From: Sipunculus nudus
Taxonomy: Eukaryota > Annelida > Sipuncula > Golfingiida > Sipunculidae
Assembly: GCA_026874595.1 (NCBI GenBank)
Contig: CM049311.1
Span: 37,064,676 to 37,128,675, forward strand
Reading direction: 5' to 3'
DNA: 64,000 bases
Shown: positions 1 to 13,169 of the stretch, one piece after another
How the letters are laid out: each line of letters starts with the position of its first letter
Numbering within the stretch: position 1 is the first letter of the stretch
The notes under the pieces: model-generated
Told to the model about the DNA's origin: nothing
Seen by the model: the letters and a program-made list of their open reading frames with translations, nothing else
Database searches by the model: none
Translations under genes and position numbers: made by a program

Positions 1-651
1 GAAAAACAGGCCGACTGCATTTACTGGAACTTCAGATTCCATATTAAAAAGAATCCCGAAAACATCAGTCGGATGATTTTTCTTTTGTAACAAAAGTTAT
101 TGACCGTGAGTACCGTTCCCCCTAGCATTTTCCCTGATGTACAAGCCAACTGACTTCAAAACACCAGGAGCCAATACTGAGAGCTGACGTAGACCGGAAC
201 CCCGGTGGTGCTTCCATTACGGCAAAGTTTACCCTTTCTAAGTCATATAAAGTAAGAGCATATGCCGTTCCATTTATACCTATCATCTATAATGCCTGGC
301 ACGCTTTGACCGCTGCTGGGAAAACGCGGATAACGACCCTTCGCACAATACAAAGACCATACATAATAGAATATCAGCTGAGATACTTCCTTGGCTGAAT
401 CGGATTTACTATGTATGAGGAGAAAAATTATAAAATATGTCCCTGGAACACCCCATGGCCAGATACTGACTATTAGTTCCGTCTGTTCCGAGGTAATGGT
501 CCGATTATGATGTCTGCAGGGCTTAACTACAGGTTGGTGACCTTTCTATCTGATCAATTCATTTTTACTCTCTTTTCCTATTACTGTCGAAGCCTATTTC
601 AAATTTTACGCTAAAGCACAGAGATCACTGGAAAAGTTAACTAGAATACGG
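1..651. other. No recognisable feature
   Basis: Low-repeat sequence left of the TIR element; no exon, RNA or repeat recognised. Confidence 0.6.
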
Positions 652-670
652 GTAGTCGACAAGCGACTAC
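652..670. repeat. Short perfect hairpin at the outer edge of the TIR element
   Basis: GTAGTCG (652-658) and CGACTAC (664-670) form a perfect 7-bp stem with a 5-nt loop, directly abutting the left terminal repeat at 671. It may be part of the element's end or chance. Confidence 0.5.
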
Positions 671-714
671 TTGTATCCGCCTAAATCAGAGTGGAACGGG
701 TGAAGTGTTGCATA

Positions 715-2116
715 TCAGCATGGATGTCTGCAGCCAAATTGTGTATGTAGGTTGCGCTACCTACCAAAAAATCCAGAAAGCCGTCCAAGTTGTATACATA
801 TGCAAAATTTAAGGCAGATAAGTCAAACCACTATATTGTATACAAGTGATTTTTGCCCTTGGCAGACAAACAGATGGACGCTGTGCAAAAAAGGGTTGCA
901 GGTGGCGCCACCAGTTTAGCGTATGATAAAGAGCTTTGTGAGAACTATACACATGCAAAATTTTGGCCCAATTGGTCAAACGGTTCCCTAGATATGAGCT
1001 TGGATGTCTGCAGCGTAAACTTGATTGTAGGTGGCGCCACCTGTCATAAAATCAGAAAAGCTATCCAGGATGTATAAGCATGCAGAATTTCAGGTGAATT
1101 AGTCAAACCACTGCAGAGATATGAGTGATTTTAACCCAAGGCAGACGAACAGCTGGACACTGTGCAAACATGGTTGCAGGTGGCGCCACCATTTTTTGTG
1201 TATGTTATAAAGCTCTCCAAGGGCTACATTTGTGCAAAAAAATTTTCCTGATCAATCAAACGGTTCCTGAGATATGAGCTTGGATGTCTGCAGCGTAAAC
1301 ATGAATGTAGGTGGCGCCACCTGTCATAAAATCAGAAAAGCTATCCAGGATGTATACGCATGCCAAATTTCAGGTGAATTAGTCAAGTCACTGCAGAGAT
1401 ATGAGTGATTTTAACCCAAGGCAGACGAACAGATGGACACTGTGCAAACATGGTTGCAGGTAGCGGCACCATTTTTTGTGTATGTTATAAAGCTCTCCAA
1501 GGGCTACATTTGTGCAAAAGAATTTTCCTGATCGGTCAAACGGTTCCCAAGATATGAGCTTGGATGTCTGCAGCGTAAACGTGAATGTAGGTGGCGCCAC
1601 CTGTCATAAAATCAGATAAGCTATCCAGGATGTATACGCATGCCAAATTTCAGGTGAATTAGTCAAGTCACTGCAGAGATATGAGTGATTTTAACCCAAG
1701 GCAGACGAACAGATGGACACTGTGCAAACATGGTTGCAGGTGGCGCCACCATTTTTGGTGTATGTTATAAAGCTCTCCAAGGGCTACATTTGTGCAAAAG
1801 AATTTTCCTGATCGGTCAAACGGTTCCCGAGATATGAGCTTGGATGTCTGCAGCGTCAACGTGAATGTAGGTGGCGCCACCTGTCATAAAATCAGAAAAG
1901 CTATCCAGGATGTTTGCGCATGCCGAATTTCAGGTGAATTAGTCAAGTCACTGCAGAGATATGAGTGATTTTAACCCAAGGCAGACGAACAGATGGACAC
2001 TGTGCAAACATGGTTGCAGGTGGCGCCACCATTTTTGGTGTATGTTATAAAGCTCTCCGAGGGCTACATTTGTGCAAAAAAATTTTCCTGATCAGTCAAA
2101 CGGTTCCCGAGATATG
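715..2116. repeat. 280-bp higher-order tandem repeat (two 140-bp monomers), 5 units
   Basis: The marker GGATGTCTGCAG recurs at 722, 1002, 1282, 1562 and 1842, an exact 280-bp period. Each unit contains two diverged 140-bp halves that align with each other (both have TGTAGGTGGCGCC- or TGCAGGTGGCGCC-like cores, then AAAGCT..CCA, then GATATGAG). The palindrome GGTGGCGCCACC lies at about 901, 1030, 1179, 1310, 1590, 1739, 1870 and 2019, with degenerate versions near 750 and 1459. The first unit is the most diverged. Short frames read through the array only because the units are similar; no protein is suggested. Confidence 0.92.
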
Positions 2117-2280
2117 TGGGTTTATGTGTGGAAACAGACGCACAAACGGACGCAGATCGCAGAGGAAAGGTCAGAGGTCAAAACAAAATTGGGGCGCAGC
2201 AGTTCACATGTGACCCGAACATAATCCCGGGTTTCGGAAAATTCCGCCCAGCGGTTACGGAGGAGTTCTCCGGACACCTA

Positions 2281-2281
2281 C

Positions 2282-2311
<30 letters not shown>
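2281..2311. repeat. (CGG)n trinucleotide repeat
   Basis: About ten CGG units in a row inside the TIR element, between the tandem array and the right terminal repeat. This is striking in an AT-rich window. Confidence 0.95.
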
Positions 2312-2312
<1 letters not shown>

Positions 2313-2519
2313 CCAGCTGAAAACATAGTATCCGCAAAACTCTGTTTTGGCGGATACAATTATATTATATAATGCACACCTTATTATATAACATATACAC
2401 AGTAATATAATGTATTACTATATCTTATTCTTTTCTACTCTTTTATCATATAATATTGTATCATTCACAACCATCTCATTTCGCACTTTTTTCGTCGGAC
2501 AGTCGAGGAATAAAACGCT

Positions 2520-2680
2520 CAGATCTCTCCGCTGGCGACCCGGGTTCGATCCCCGGTGTGGCTAAGAGAGTGGGTTATAGTTGCCCGTCCAAGGCCGGTT
2601 GTTTTATCCGGGTTCTCCAAATTCCTCCACTCCTATACCGAACGCCATCACTTCAGCCATGGAGAGTACAGTGATTAGCA
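2520..2680 (+). mobile_element. tRNA-derived SINE remnant, 5' truncated
   Basis: A good RNA polymerase III B box, GGTTCGATCCC at 2543-2553, sits in CGACCCGGGTTCGATCCCCG, but there is no matching A box 5' of it. The downstream body contains CCGGGTTCTCC, a motif common in tRNA-derived SINEs. This is probably a truncated SINE rather than a tRNA gene. Confidence 0.45.
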
Positions 2681-3096
2681 ATTAATAAATATTAGTTCAA
2701 TCCATTTAAATATAAACAAGTTTATACTTATACTATCATGCACATTGGTATTGTCTTGTGGTTCGGTATCGCTTATAAACTGGATAGTCCATTTTTACCC
2801 TTCTAACAAAGTTAACATCAACAATGTTCTACCATTACTTCTGCCATTGTTTCCGAACCCGTTCCCCCATTGCATACAAGTGTTATAACGATAACTAACG
2901 TTCGCATGACAATATGAAGTTATTGCAGTATTCCACGGAATCTTAGAATACCTTTCCACCTCACCAGTAGCACCTGTTGGCGACGGCTGAAACTGAGTGT
3001 TTGGGTCTATTGTATGGCTATCTTTTGTTATATTTTAAATGAATAAAGTAAAGGCATTACTTTAGAAGGTGAGTTTCTTGTGATTTCACCATTTTG

Positions 3097-3558
3097 GTAA
3101 GGGGCCCAGTCTCCTATTAGACCTTTATAAAGGAAAGGTAATCACTTGGAGCTTTAAAAAAATAGGCAAGAAAATATGGATATCACCGCACATAGGTTGC
3201 TTGTTATGTTTATATCCACTTGTGTATAGTATGAGGGGGCCCGCCAAAGTAATAAAAACAAATTCAACAGGGGTATCTGGTAGCAAGTCAGATAAGCCTG
3301 AGCTTTGCGAATGGCATTTGGCAACAAGTCACCTTTCTAACTCTGCATATATGCAACCTAACATCTTAGGTAACATGCTTTTCCCATTTGTCAACATTGC
3401 TGTGTTTATAAGCAAGCTTTTGATAAACAAGTTCATACACCCTTCACGAAGGCATTCAATGAACATTTCACAACCACAATCATATCATTAATATATACAG
3501 AGGGGAAGCCAGAAATCACAAATTCTTTTTCAAAAGGTTGATGAATATGCACCTTTAA
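3097..3558 (-). mobile_element. TTAA-flanked MITE family, copy 1
   Basis: This minus-oriented copy of a roughly 460-bp repeat is also found at 21.3, 54.6 and 59.4 kb, with a fragment at 20.2 kb. The ends read GTAAGGGGCCCAGTCTCCT and, on the other side, GCACCTTTAA, matching the family terminal repeat TTAAAGGKGCCCAATCACCT. Shared internal blocks include TCACTTGTTGC, TGCCACCAGAT and TATGTGATTTCTGG (as reverse complements). The 96-residue open frame here is accidental. Confidence 0.75.
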
Positions 3559-6500
3559 TTGCTGGTTCATTTTATACAGCAAGGGAAAATTACAAGCGAT
3601 GTGCTCTCTGAAAATAATTCTTAACATTATTAAGAATAAAATACACTAAATGAGACGCCTAACTGTAGTGCTATATTAAACACGATCTGACATTTTTGTA
3701 TTTCCGTATGTATTTAAATGTTGCAAGAAATTATGCAAGATAATTTCAGAAAATGAAGTAAGTTGTTCCCATCTTAGAGCAACAACGTGTAATTTGGGTA
3801 AATACAGTGTCACAGAATGTTTTATTATAAAATCAACGAAAACGGGTAACATTTTATCACAATGCGTCAGCCTTTTCACGTTATTGAAGAGTGCAAAATC
3901 ACTACTCTCGAAAAGTAAAAAAAATATCGAGTGGCTGCGATAATAATAGAATCCGCGTACTCAGTCGGCAGATTTATTCTTTCGGAAATAAGTCCCTTGT
4001 AAACACGAGAGCTGGCACATTCTCCAAGGGTGAACAAATCTATGTGAGATCAGGCAACCTTTCCTTCAACCTTTTATACGCTTTAAGATTGACTTCATCG
4101 AAAAACGCCACGATGTCCTTTGAAGTCTACAACTTAATATTGATGCTCACCGTAGGACACTAAAAACAGGGACAAAAGACCCGGCAACATTTTCTTGATT
4201 CTGTAAAAAGGACTTTTGTCTATTATACGCCCTGTGGCGGGTAAAGATATTAAACAGTTTCATTGACAACAAACATCAATAATGGTAAACTCTCTTACGC
4301 TATGAAACAACGAAACCTAACATTACTGATATCTAGAATAGTGTGTTTTTTGTGAAATATTTGTCTGGTATGGAAGGGCCGGTTGTTGTCATCTTTCACT
4401 TAGAATTAAACACACACGGTTTATGCTGCTGGTGGTTGATTTGTTGGTTGGTTGGTTGGTGGGTTGGTTGTCTGTTGGCAACTATACTAAAGCACATATG
4501 AACGGATTTTTTTATTTGATGAATTTGTTGACGGTTAAATGGTGACACTAAAGGAATAAAACATTAATTTTTTAGGCAATTTGGATCACTGCAATTATCT
4601 TTTCTTATTAAAGATTAACTTGCAATAGAGAGATATGGCAATTTGTTAGTCCCGGCAGAAACGAAACAGTCGTCATTCAATCTTATTATGTTCTAATGTG
4701 AACAAGATGAACCCAGAACAGCGTGCATGCACAGCTGGAACCTCACAGAGCCTTCCTTGTTCTAGACGGCAAAGCTGACGTTTGATACAATCGAGTTCTT
4801 GAACTATGACAATCAATATTTCAAATAATATCAATATTTGGAAACGGCACTGCATCGGCTGAGATCTGCGCTGTTCAGATGTCTTTTTTTTTCTTTTCAC
4901 ATTACGGGATATATATGGTTTATAGGAGCGTTAAGTTCACCATATATATACAACATTTGGTTTTCTTAAGAAATCAAGAGAGCGTGTTATAAGAATTTTT
5001 ACAGTTCTGTTCAGCTGAGCCTGCAAGAAACTGTCCTTAACTTGATTGCATTGGCGGCGTTTATAACCCCCGTCAGTACCTGGGAAGCAGCGACAATGAA
5101 ACGTCTAGACGGGGTTTAACGCAGGTTGTTTGGTGGCTTCTCATCAATAGGGTCTTCATCAATAAAATATGGATTCCGTGCGGGGGTTTGCGTCTGGTAC
5201 GGATTTAGAAATTTGTATTCCTCTTCGTGTTATCCTTTTCATTATTATCATTATCATCATCTTTATCATTAAAGTCGTAATTGTATCTTTCCCAGATAAA
5301 ATGTCAGAACTCAATTTTAAAAGGGTCATAGAGGAACCAGTGTCCCTATCGTTTCGCTTGACCTCTGACCTTTTCCCTATTTAGAGCGTCATCCCGCTCA
5401 TGACCTGTCCATAAACCAACTTCTCCCAAGAATTTCCATAAAATTGCACTTCGCTGTGACTGGATGAAAATTAATTTGCTATCCATTCCCTAGTTAGCGA
5501 TACCTACTTGCTACTTTTTTCCCGTGCATTGTTGTTGCTATGTATCGTTTGAATTTTTTAAAGGATAGGTCCATTTCCTGTTGGAGACAATATCTGTTGG
5601 GTGGTGATGGAGATTCGGCAAGACTGATGTTTTTCTTAAGCCTTCTGGAAATTCAGGATAAATATATATATATAGTTATATACTGGACTAGGAATGATCA
5701 AGAGGTCATGGACGCATCTCTGAGAGTCTGTCAAGATTCACCATTAAACCACTGAGGTTAGGCGATGATCGAACCGGGGACCTTACGCTTCATAAAACCT
5801 GCCTCCCATCACGTTTTTATTGCCGATTTTCTTATGTTGGTCGGTAAATTAAAATTCCCATCATCACTAAACTAATGCCCGTGATTTTATAAGCGTGATT
5901 ACCTTCAATTTAATGAACATCAATTAACATCATAAAAGTGCAAACAGACAAACCAACAACGATGAACTTACACTACCTCGGACACCTGGCTTAGATAAAT
6001 TAATAATATGGCATATATTTATGTAAGCGTTCATTGTCATTTTGTACGTGTGCCATTTCCTATACATGTTGGGCTATAGTGTTGATGTATGACGATAATA
6101 TGTTTATGATAAATAGCGCCCGCTGACATGTGGTCCTTTCTATAATTATGAAAAGGTGCAGACCTGGTGTTTGTCAAAGGTTTCAGACTGTCCCTACTGT
6201 GTCATATTGACCATCGTGTAATGTTAATTTGGTATAATGGACAGTGTCGGATTACAGATGACAGTCATTCCCATGTTATTTCAGTCGTCATGGCGCTGGT
6301 CAATGGGAGGCGTAGGCGTGATCTCCTTTCCACAAATACGGATTTATAATTAAACATAATACATATCTAGAAGGTAGTCAGAGATCAAACCTTCCGCTAG
6401 GATCATAATCAAATTTTAATCACATGTGCTTAGATCACAGGTCAGCTCCAGAACAAAAGCAGCCCTGATACAAGTGAACGGCCCTCACAACAATAAAGAA

Positions 6501-9500
6501 TCCTTTGAATTTAAAACCTATTATGGTAATCTGACTATAGATTATTCCTTGGAACGGTTGTTGGAACGACTGGATGTTTGCTGAAATATGGTTCGGGATA
6601 GAGTGGTAACAAACTTGGCTCTCTGAGCTAGCGACTCTGGTTTGGACCTCGACCTCATATTTATGCAATCAGACCTTTTACTTTAAGAAATGCTGAAGTA
6701 TATCGTGTAGTTTTTGAAAATATGTGTCCTTTCGCGAATCATAGTATCCTAAAAAATTACAGACCCACAGAAACTCCGATTCTAATATATTTCCTTCTTA
6801 CTGTCATTCAACTAAGGTATACGTCAGCTAAGCCAACACCTGTGGTCTTGGTAGTGAGCAGAGGACCAAAGCCATGAGGTCGAATCTCAGACTATGAACA
6901 GTGAGATTGTTCACGGTCTGTCAGGGTGAGCACTCTGCGTGCTTATTTGAAATGCCGTGCCCCAACCGTGTTTCACTCACAAAATTGTGCGCCTTTCGGG
7001 GGGGGGGGGGTTCTAGATGGCCTGCGCGAGTAATGGCAATGATTATACTCACCCAGGGTCCACAGGTGCGGTAGTCACCAAGCCTATTTAACACCGGGAT
7101 ATATATGAAAGGCAGTGCGTGATACCCTTCTTTCACGTAGTCGGTAAACGGTATGAAATTCGGCAGGTTTACATACTTAGTCAAGCTACCTTTTAAAAAA
7201 ATAAAGAAGGGTTACCTCCAATCAAAAAATATTAGAAAAAAAGACACGTAAGCCAGCGACAACAGGTGCACAGGCCTTCATGTTTCATACAGGTTGGTGC
7301 CGGGAAGTCAGCAGGGAGCGGGAGCCAGCTTTGCCTTGCCGCGCCCACTGTAACGACGACCAAATACGCTTACAAAATTACACACGGCCAGAGGCTCGGT
7401 GATAGATTAACGCCGCTCGAATGGACACGTATCCACGCGGCCCTCGGCGGATATTGGAAATGATACCTCGTATTACTGAGCAAACCATCCACCCCGCCCA
7501 GGTCAAGGATATCATCAGCTACTAGAGTGTAGCCCGGCGGGGACACGCGATGAATAACGATGCCAATCATGCTTAAGTGAAAGCTTTATATATAACAGGG
7601 GCAGATTTGCGGGGGGTGCAGGAGGGCTTTTTCTACCTAAGGTTTCCTGAAAAATTAAAAAATGTATGCACAGTACCGTAAAGCTGCGCCAGGTACAGCT
7701 TCCGTTTTCTTCGCTACTTTTGCGATCGCTCGGCGCTTGGGAGTGTTATTGAGCTTCGACACCTTTGATGAGACTAACCGATGTCGTTCTTGCCCACAAG
7801 GTTCGGGTATTCAGCAAAACATCACCATCAACTACTATCAACAAAGGTTTCAAACTTCTATCATATTCACAGCTGTCACGTGTGTTTTCCTTTCAGTTCA
7901 AACCAGAACCGAATTACCCTGCCAAATCATTTTTTTTCTCTCTCTCTCTCTTTATAAAGAAATTACAATTTACATGCCATTCTTAATAAACCTGCATTCA
8001 TTAATGCATCAAAAAGTATATAAATTATAATTTAAGAAGATAAAAAATGCTCTATCTAAAATTTCTGGAGATATTTTAATTCTATTTAAGATAATGTTGA
8101 CTATCGTGGCTTTCGTGACAAATATAGTTTTGCTTTGAATTTTAAATCAATAAGGCAAAAACAATTTTTATTTTTATTCAGAAGATCTGATAGAGCATAT
8201 TCTAAGGATTCCCAATATACACGTCAATAGGGCTTAAATTTGACTATTTATTTTAAAGCTAAATTGAAGCAAAGAACCATCTATACAGGCTGTGTGTATA
8301 ACTTCAGTTATAAATTTACATAACTCTGTAAGGTACACGGGGACCGCAGATCTTCTTTGATACTCTGGATAAATAGATCTCGAATGTCACAATGATTGTG
8401 AAAAAAAACTGTGATGTTTGGTTCGTTAGTGCAGGAAACATATTGTTTCGAGGAAGTACTTGAACGCGGGTGAACACTTTCACTTATATGGCAAATAAAA
8501 CTCCTTAAAAGTAATCTGCTCATACTGGGAAATAAAAGACCGGACAAGCAAATTGCCTATCTTGCAATTGTATGCATTGGCATATCACCTTTTCTTACTG
8601 TTGGACAGGACCCGAGACTTCGACTGCTTTTGCGAGATGGGTGAGAGTTTCCAAGGTGTGAGTTGACTGGTGGTCCGAGTTGACATGACCCGAGTTAAGT
8701 GACGTAATTTCTGACAAATGGCGCTGCGACAGCCCACTCGCGGAAAGTTATGATATAGATGTTATGATGATCCCGATTTATTTATCTCAAAAGTATTATG
8801 AATTGTTCCTTGGATTTTACCCTAACTCTCAAACAAATGTCATGTAACCCTATTTCTGAGAAAATTTGCTCAAACCAGTCTTTCAGCAAACAGCAGAAAT
8901 AACATATTGCCTTCTAGTGCAATAATATGAGTGCATCATGTGTTTCATTTGTCCACCCATTTATCGAACAAATCACAATTTCCACATTCTGGTTAGTATT
9001 AGGATTACATGTTCTTAACATATATTTAACATAACTATTCAAATGTTAATAATAAATATATTACCGACATTATTTATAACAGACCTTGTTACACAAAATA
9101 TTCATTTCGGTTTTCTTTCAGCAGCCTTTGTTAAACTACATCGGCTATTAGTACTTATTATTGGTTTTATCTATATCGGACTGACATTTACATTTCCACT
9201 GGGGATCACCTATTACAAGAAAAGCCTATAAAGTTCATCGCTAATTGAAAGAAACCTTGCGGAGCAATGTGACCACGCATAATAGCTGGAGATTCCTGAA
9301 TTTAATTTCCCTTCTGTATTAATATACCAGTCAAGGCTGTCATGACATCCTTGAATTATCATTTTGCACTTCCCAATGTCAGGCAGGTATAAATATTATA
9401 TAACCATGCGTCACAGCTATACTGTGTAACAATATGCCATATATAATATTAATACCGAATACTTGGTTCTCTATAGATTGTATGGGTTAATGATTTATGC

Positions 9501-11656
9501 ATGCTGCGTATTGAACATCATGCGTCTTGAAAATGTTTAGTACTCTTAATGACAGTGCATACATACAAATGCAGACACCCTGGTTCGGAGCGCCACACAG
9601 CGGGTCATGTTTATTTGCCTTACTGAACCATGAAGGGCCGGTATAGTCGGACAGACCATGAGTCCGGCAGCCTTTTGGTCAGAACAAAATTGGGGTAAGG
9701 CAAAAAAGGGTGGCATCGTGCGTCATTTTGACCTACCGAAAAATCTTTGTTATTTCAATTTCAATAAGAACTGACAGATTTTGACCTCAAGCCGCTCGGA
9801 TATTTCATTCACGAAAATAAAAAAGTAACATTTCGAGAATATTTCCTCTTGTAATAGTGTGCTTTAACATGTTAGCATAACAATTTTGTTATTTTATTGT
9901 GGACCCCTGATAATTTGAAATTTTAATGTAAAACCTTTTATAAAAAGTTAATAAATATTATCCTGCCATGCAGTAATGATTTGTGAAAAAAGGGCCCGAG
10001 AAAAATTTGTTGCGGAAAGCACAACTATGGTACTTCGTTCACAGTTGTGGGTATGACAAGTACAATCAGACCGTGTGATGGTGAAATGATAAAAAGTATT
10101 ATAACGCTAAAAAGGCTAAATACACACACGAAAATGCATCGGTTTGGCAACAAAAGATAAAATAACTCGATATCGGTTTTGGTAAGCTTGCTATGATTTA
10201 AACATGCATGACTAACTTAATGACTTTTGTTGATAGTCTGGTACCAGACAAGGAGCACTATTAACAACCGCTATGCCCACGTCGCATAGCGTTAATCCTT
10301 ACGAAAAGACAACAGATTCTTTGCTCTGTCTGCATGCTGCCAGTATGGCTGGCTATTGATGTGTTTTGACACTTAGCTGAAGGGAGAATGCACTGGAGTA
10401 TATCGTACGTATGCATCTCATCAAAAAGGTTCTTTACACAATGTTTTATCATCAACAAGGATCAATGTACCGAACTTCTCGTCGGAGGACCGGCTTTTCG
10501 CTGTCTCCGTTGGCAATGTGTTTTCCGGAACAACACAAACAAGAAAGTGTTCTTGGTCAATATACTGGATTAGCTGATCAGGTAGCCAGTCAGAAAGTGT
10601 GTAGGATTTTCATAACACCCTCTCGTGGACAAAACAATCACACAACCCCTAAACAAACAACGCTTTACAAATACATGTTGTGAACATTATAAACAACGTA
10701 AACTATAAGCGAGTGAAAGTACAAGTCCGGTCTCCTATTAAGAATGACTGGTACAAATAAGTGCGTAGTCCGTATCGTTGCTCATAAGCTTATCGATCCC
10801 GTAAGCCTAGTCTTTAACCGTATTATGTTTGTTTTTCTTCAGTACGTGTGCATAGTCCCTGCTGAAACATGCAATATCTCTAGTGATTTTTTTTTTTGCG
10901 TTCTATTTCAACCTTTACTGATTTATTTATATAAATTAGCAACACGTGCCAGGATAAATCAATGTCAGTGACACTAATAAAATAGTAATAACTTCGGAAA
11001 TGATCCTATTACTGTTATGTTTGGTATATGAAAGGTTAATAACAAGCTGCCAGTAAAAAGGATTTTAAAAAAAGTTCACACGACAAGGTCCTTATCTTGA
11101 AAATCCTTGCCAAATGATAAAAAAGACATGGTGATTGCATAGTAAGCAGAGGGCTCTCCCATAGGCATATGAACACGGATTACGCAAAATGATGACACCT
11201 ACGAATAACTGGAACGATCCAATTAAAAAGCTAGAAATTTGCTTTGAAAGAATGCAATCCTCCGCCATGTGAGAGGCAGGGTTCCTTTTGTGGGATGATC
11301 CCCTACCCGTGTTTAAATTCACTTATTGAACTCACATTCCAAGGTTCATTCGTGCATAAGTTACTGCACATTTGTGAATATGCATTGCTGACATTACTGA
11401 ATCTTGATCATGTGCCGGGTCCCCACCAAAATTCTTCACTGGCCCATTCCCTAAATGCCCTCAAAATTTCTTGGAATTCCGTATATGATTGTGTGAGTTA
11501 TGTTGTAAAAAAAAACATATGAATGAGGAAGTACACCTGCCGTCCTAGCGGCAATTATGCGGTGTGATTTTACGATCTGCGCTAACGGCATATGCACTTT
11601 GGGATACCCAGGTATACGCATTAAATCCACCATTGACTGTTCGCTTGTTTCTCTTC
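3559..11656. other. Apparently non-coding stretch
   Basis: Only short chance frames. A GGTT-rich tract (about 4434-4480), a 13-base poly(G) run (about 6998-7010) and two weak B-box-like sites (5770 minus, 6880 plus) were seen; no exon could be defended. Confidence 0.55.

Positions 11657-11716
<60 letters not shown>
11657..11716. repeat. TA microsatellite
   Basis: About 30 TA units; the open frames of poly-Ile-Tyr here are artefacts. Confidence 0.95.
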
Positions 11717-11718
<2 letters not shown>

Positions 11719-11989
11719 TCAAAGAACACGGATTATACAATATTGAAGAAGTAATCATGTTCCAGTGAGAGTACGTGTTATATAACAGGTCAGACCAAAG
11801 AGGCGTGAATAAGCGGATCACATAGCCAACGTAAACGCATGAAAATCCATGCTTATATAACATTCACACATACATAAATACGTGTGATATCTACGCTGAC
11901 GCAGTTTATGCTTGGTGATCCATGTAATCATTGTTCATAAAATAAAAACCTTTGTGATCTTTACACAAAGTGTCAGCCAGTTCACTTTT

Positions 11990-12735
11990 TGAAGCTTGAC
12001 GTTTGATTATATCATCATTGGCTATCAATATCTCTGACGTCAGACCCAAAGCCACCCTGTTCCCGAGTCAGTAGAGATTTTTCGAATTTTAGGTTAGACT
12101 TCTCTTCCAAGAATTTAGAATACAAAGATTTCGATAAAATTAGAATTTTTTATGATGTGCTTTTACATGTTTAGCAAAACAGCTTGCTATATTCATGTTG
12201 CCACCTGACCAGGTGAAATTTCTGTCGGAAAAAAAAAATAAAAAGTAAAAAAAACCATGCTCTCACGCAGTGAATTAAGAAAAAGTGTCTGAGAAACCAA
12301 TTACTTTTTCAGCCTGATATTTGATTACCATGGTAGCTGATGTCATAGAAGGCACCGGTGCATCAATATGAACCCCCCCCCCCCCCCCCCCCCCATCAAA
12401 AATGTTCATATGGATTAGGTAGATATTTTCTTTTTTTCTGAGCTCTATGCAACCGCTCGAACGAACATTTTTTTCCTGACCTTTTTTCGTAATCTTTCCT
12501 GATCATTTTTTCCCTTGATCTTGTAAATTTTTATTGAAAACATATATCACAGTGGTTAAAAAAGTCAGCTTCCCTAAGTGGTTTCTGTCAAAAGTGCCTG
12601 AGAAACCAATCTTTTTTTTTTTTTGCCTCACAGGTGATTTGAGAGCCAATTGACGTCATAGAAACGAGCATTTATATATAGTTGTTAATGAAGTAGCAAA
12701 CTGTTTCTCCAGTGACGTAATTGATGACGTCAGAA
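11990..12735. repeat. Diverged repeat pair with poly(C) tract
   Basis: GTGTCTGAGAAACCAATTAC near 12286 and GTGCCTGAGAAACCAATC near 12594 begin similar roughly 80-bp blocks that end TGATGTCATAGAA or TGACGTCATAGAA. A run of 22 Cs lies at 12373-12394. Confidence 0.55.
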
Positions 12736-13039
12736 CAAAAAAATATTAAAAAAGTTGATTACATGGAGAAAGAATAAATCATACGAGTCATCTAATGATA
12801 GAACCGAATATAAAGGGAGATACTCATTAGCTTTGTGCCTATGCCGGGTATATTTTCTTTCCACTAATGTTCGATTAAACGTGGTCCTCACATATTTAAG
12901 GTTCGTATGCTTAAAACCTCTGGACAGTTTTCATATATGTATTTGCAGGACCTTAAACGTTCATTTGCGTATAGATAATTTGGAACAAAGCTTGAATTTC
13001 ACGCAAATGGCGGACTATGACAGACACAAAGGGGACATG

Positions 13040-13169
13040 CAGGGGCGGATCCAGGATTTAGGAAAAGGGGGGGGGGGGGGTCCAAGCCGCAAAATGGTCT
13101 GAAACTGTTAAATAAGGTTGCGGTGGCTCAAATGGGGAGGGGTCCGGACCCCCAACCCCCTGGATCCGC
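13040..13169. mobile_element. GGATCC-type MITE with internal G tract, copy 1
   Basis: Left end CAGGGGCGGATCCAGG; right end CCTGGATCCGC, its inverted repeat. A run of 12 Gs and GTCCGGACCCCC lie between. The CAGGG start is hAT-like. The last bases of the right terminal repeat are eroded, so the target duplication is not readable. Confidence 0.65.

Larger units (their letters stand above)
671..2359. mobile_element. TIR-bounded non-autonomous element carrying a satellite-like array
   Basis: The left end starts TTGTATCCGCC followed by TAAATCAGAG; the right end, read in reverse complement, starts TTGTATCCGCC followed by AAAACAGAG. These roughly 20-bp terminal inverted repeats enclose a five-unit 280-bp tandem array and a CGG tract. 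The right end also folds on itself: GTATCCGCAAAA at about 2329 pairs with TTTTGGCGGATAC. No transposase reading frame is inside. A clear target-site duplication was not found; TA-type insertion is one possibility. It could be a TIR transposon that captured or grew an internal tandem repeat, similar in architecture to satellite-bearing elements described in bivalves. Confidence 0.6.

Noticed and set aside
1388-1880. Pair of similar 70-residue minus-strand frames
   Set aside because: They are copies of the 280-bp tandem repeat read in the same frame, not a gene family.
3201-3491. 96-residue frame
   Set aside because: Lies wholly within a TTAA MITE copy; other copies do not preserve the frame.
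5755-5830. Minus-strand B-box-like GGTTCGATCATC
   Set aside because: No A box at a suitable distance on the same strand; too weak for a tRNA or SINE call.
6835-6890. tRNA-like stretch with GGTCGAATCTC
   Set aside because: The B box is fair but the A box is poor and no cloverleaf could be drawn.
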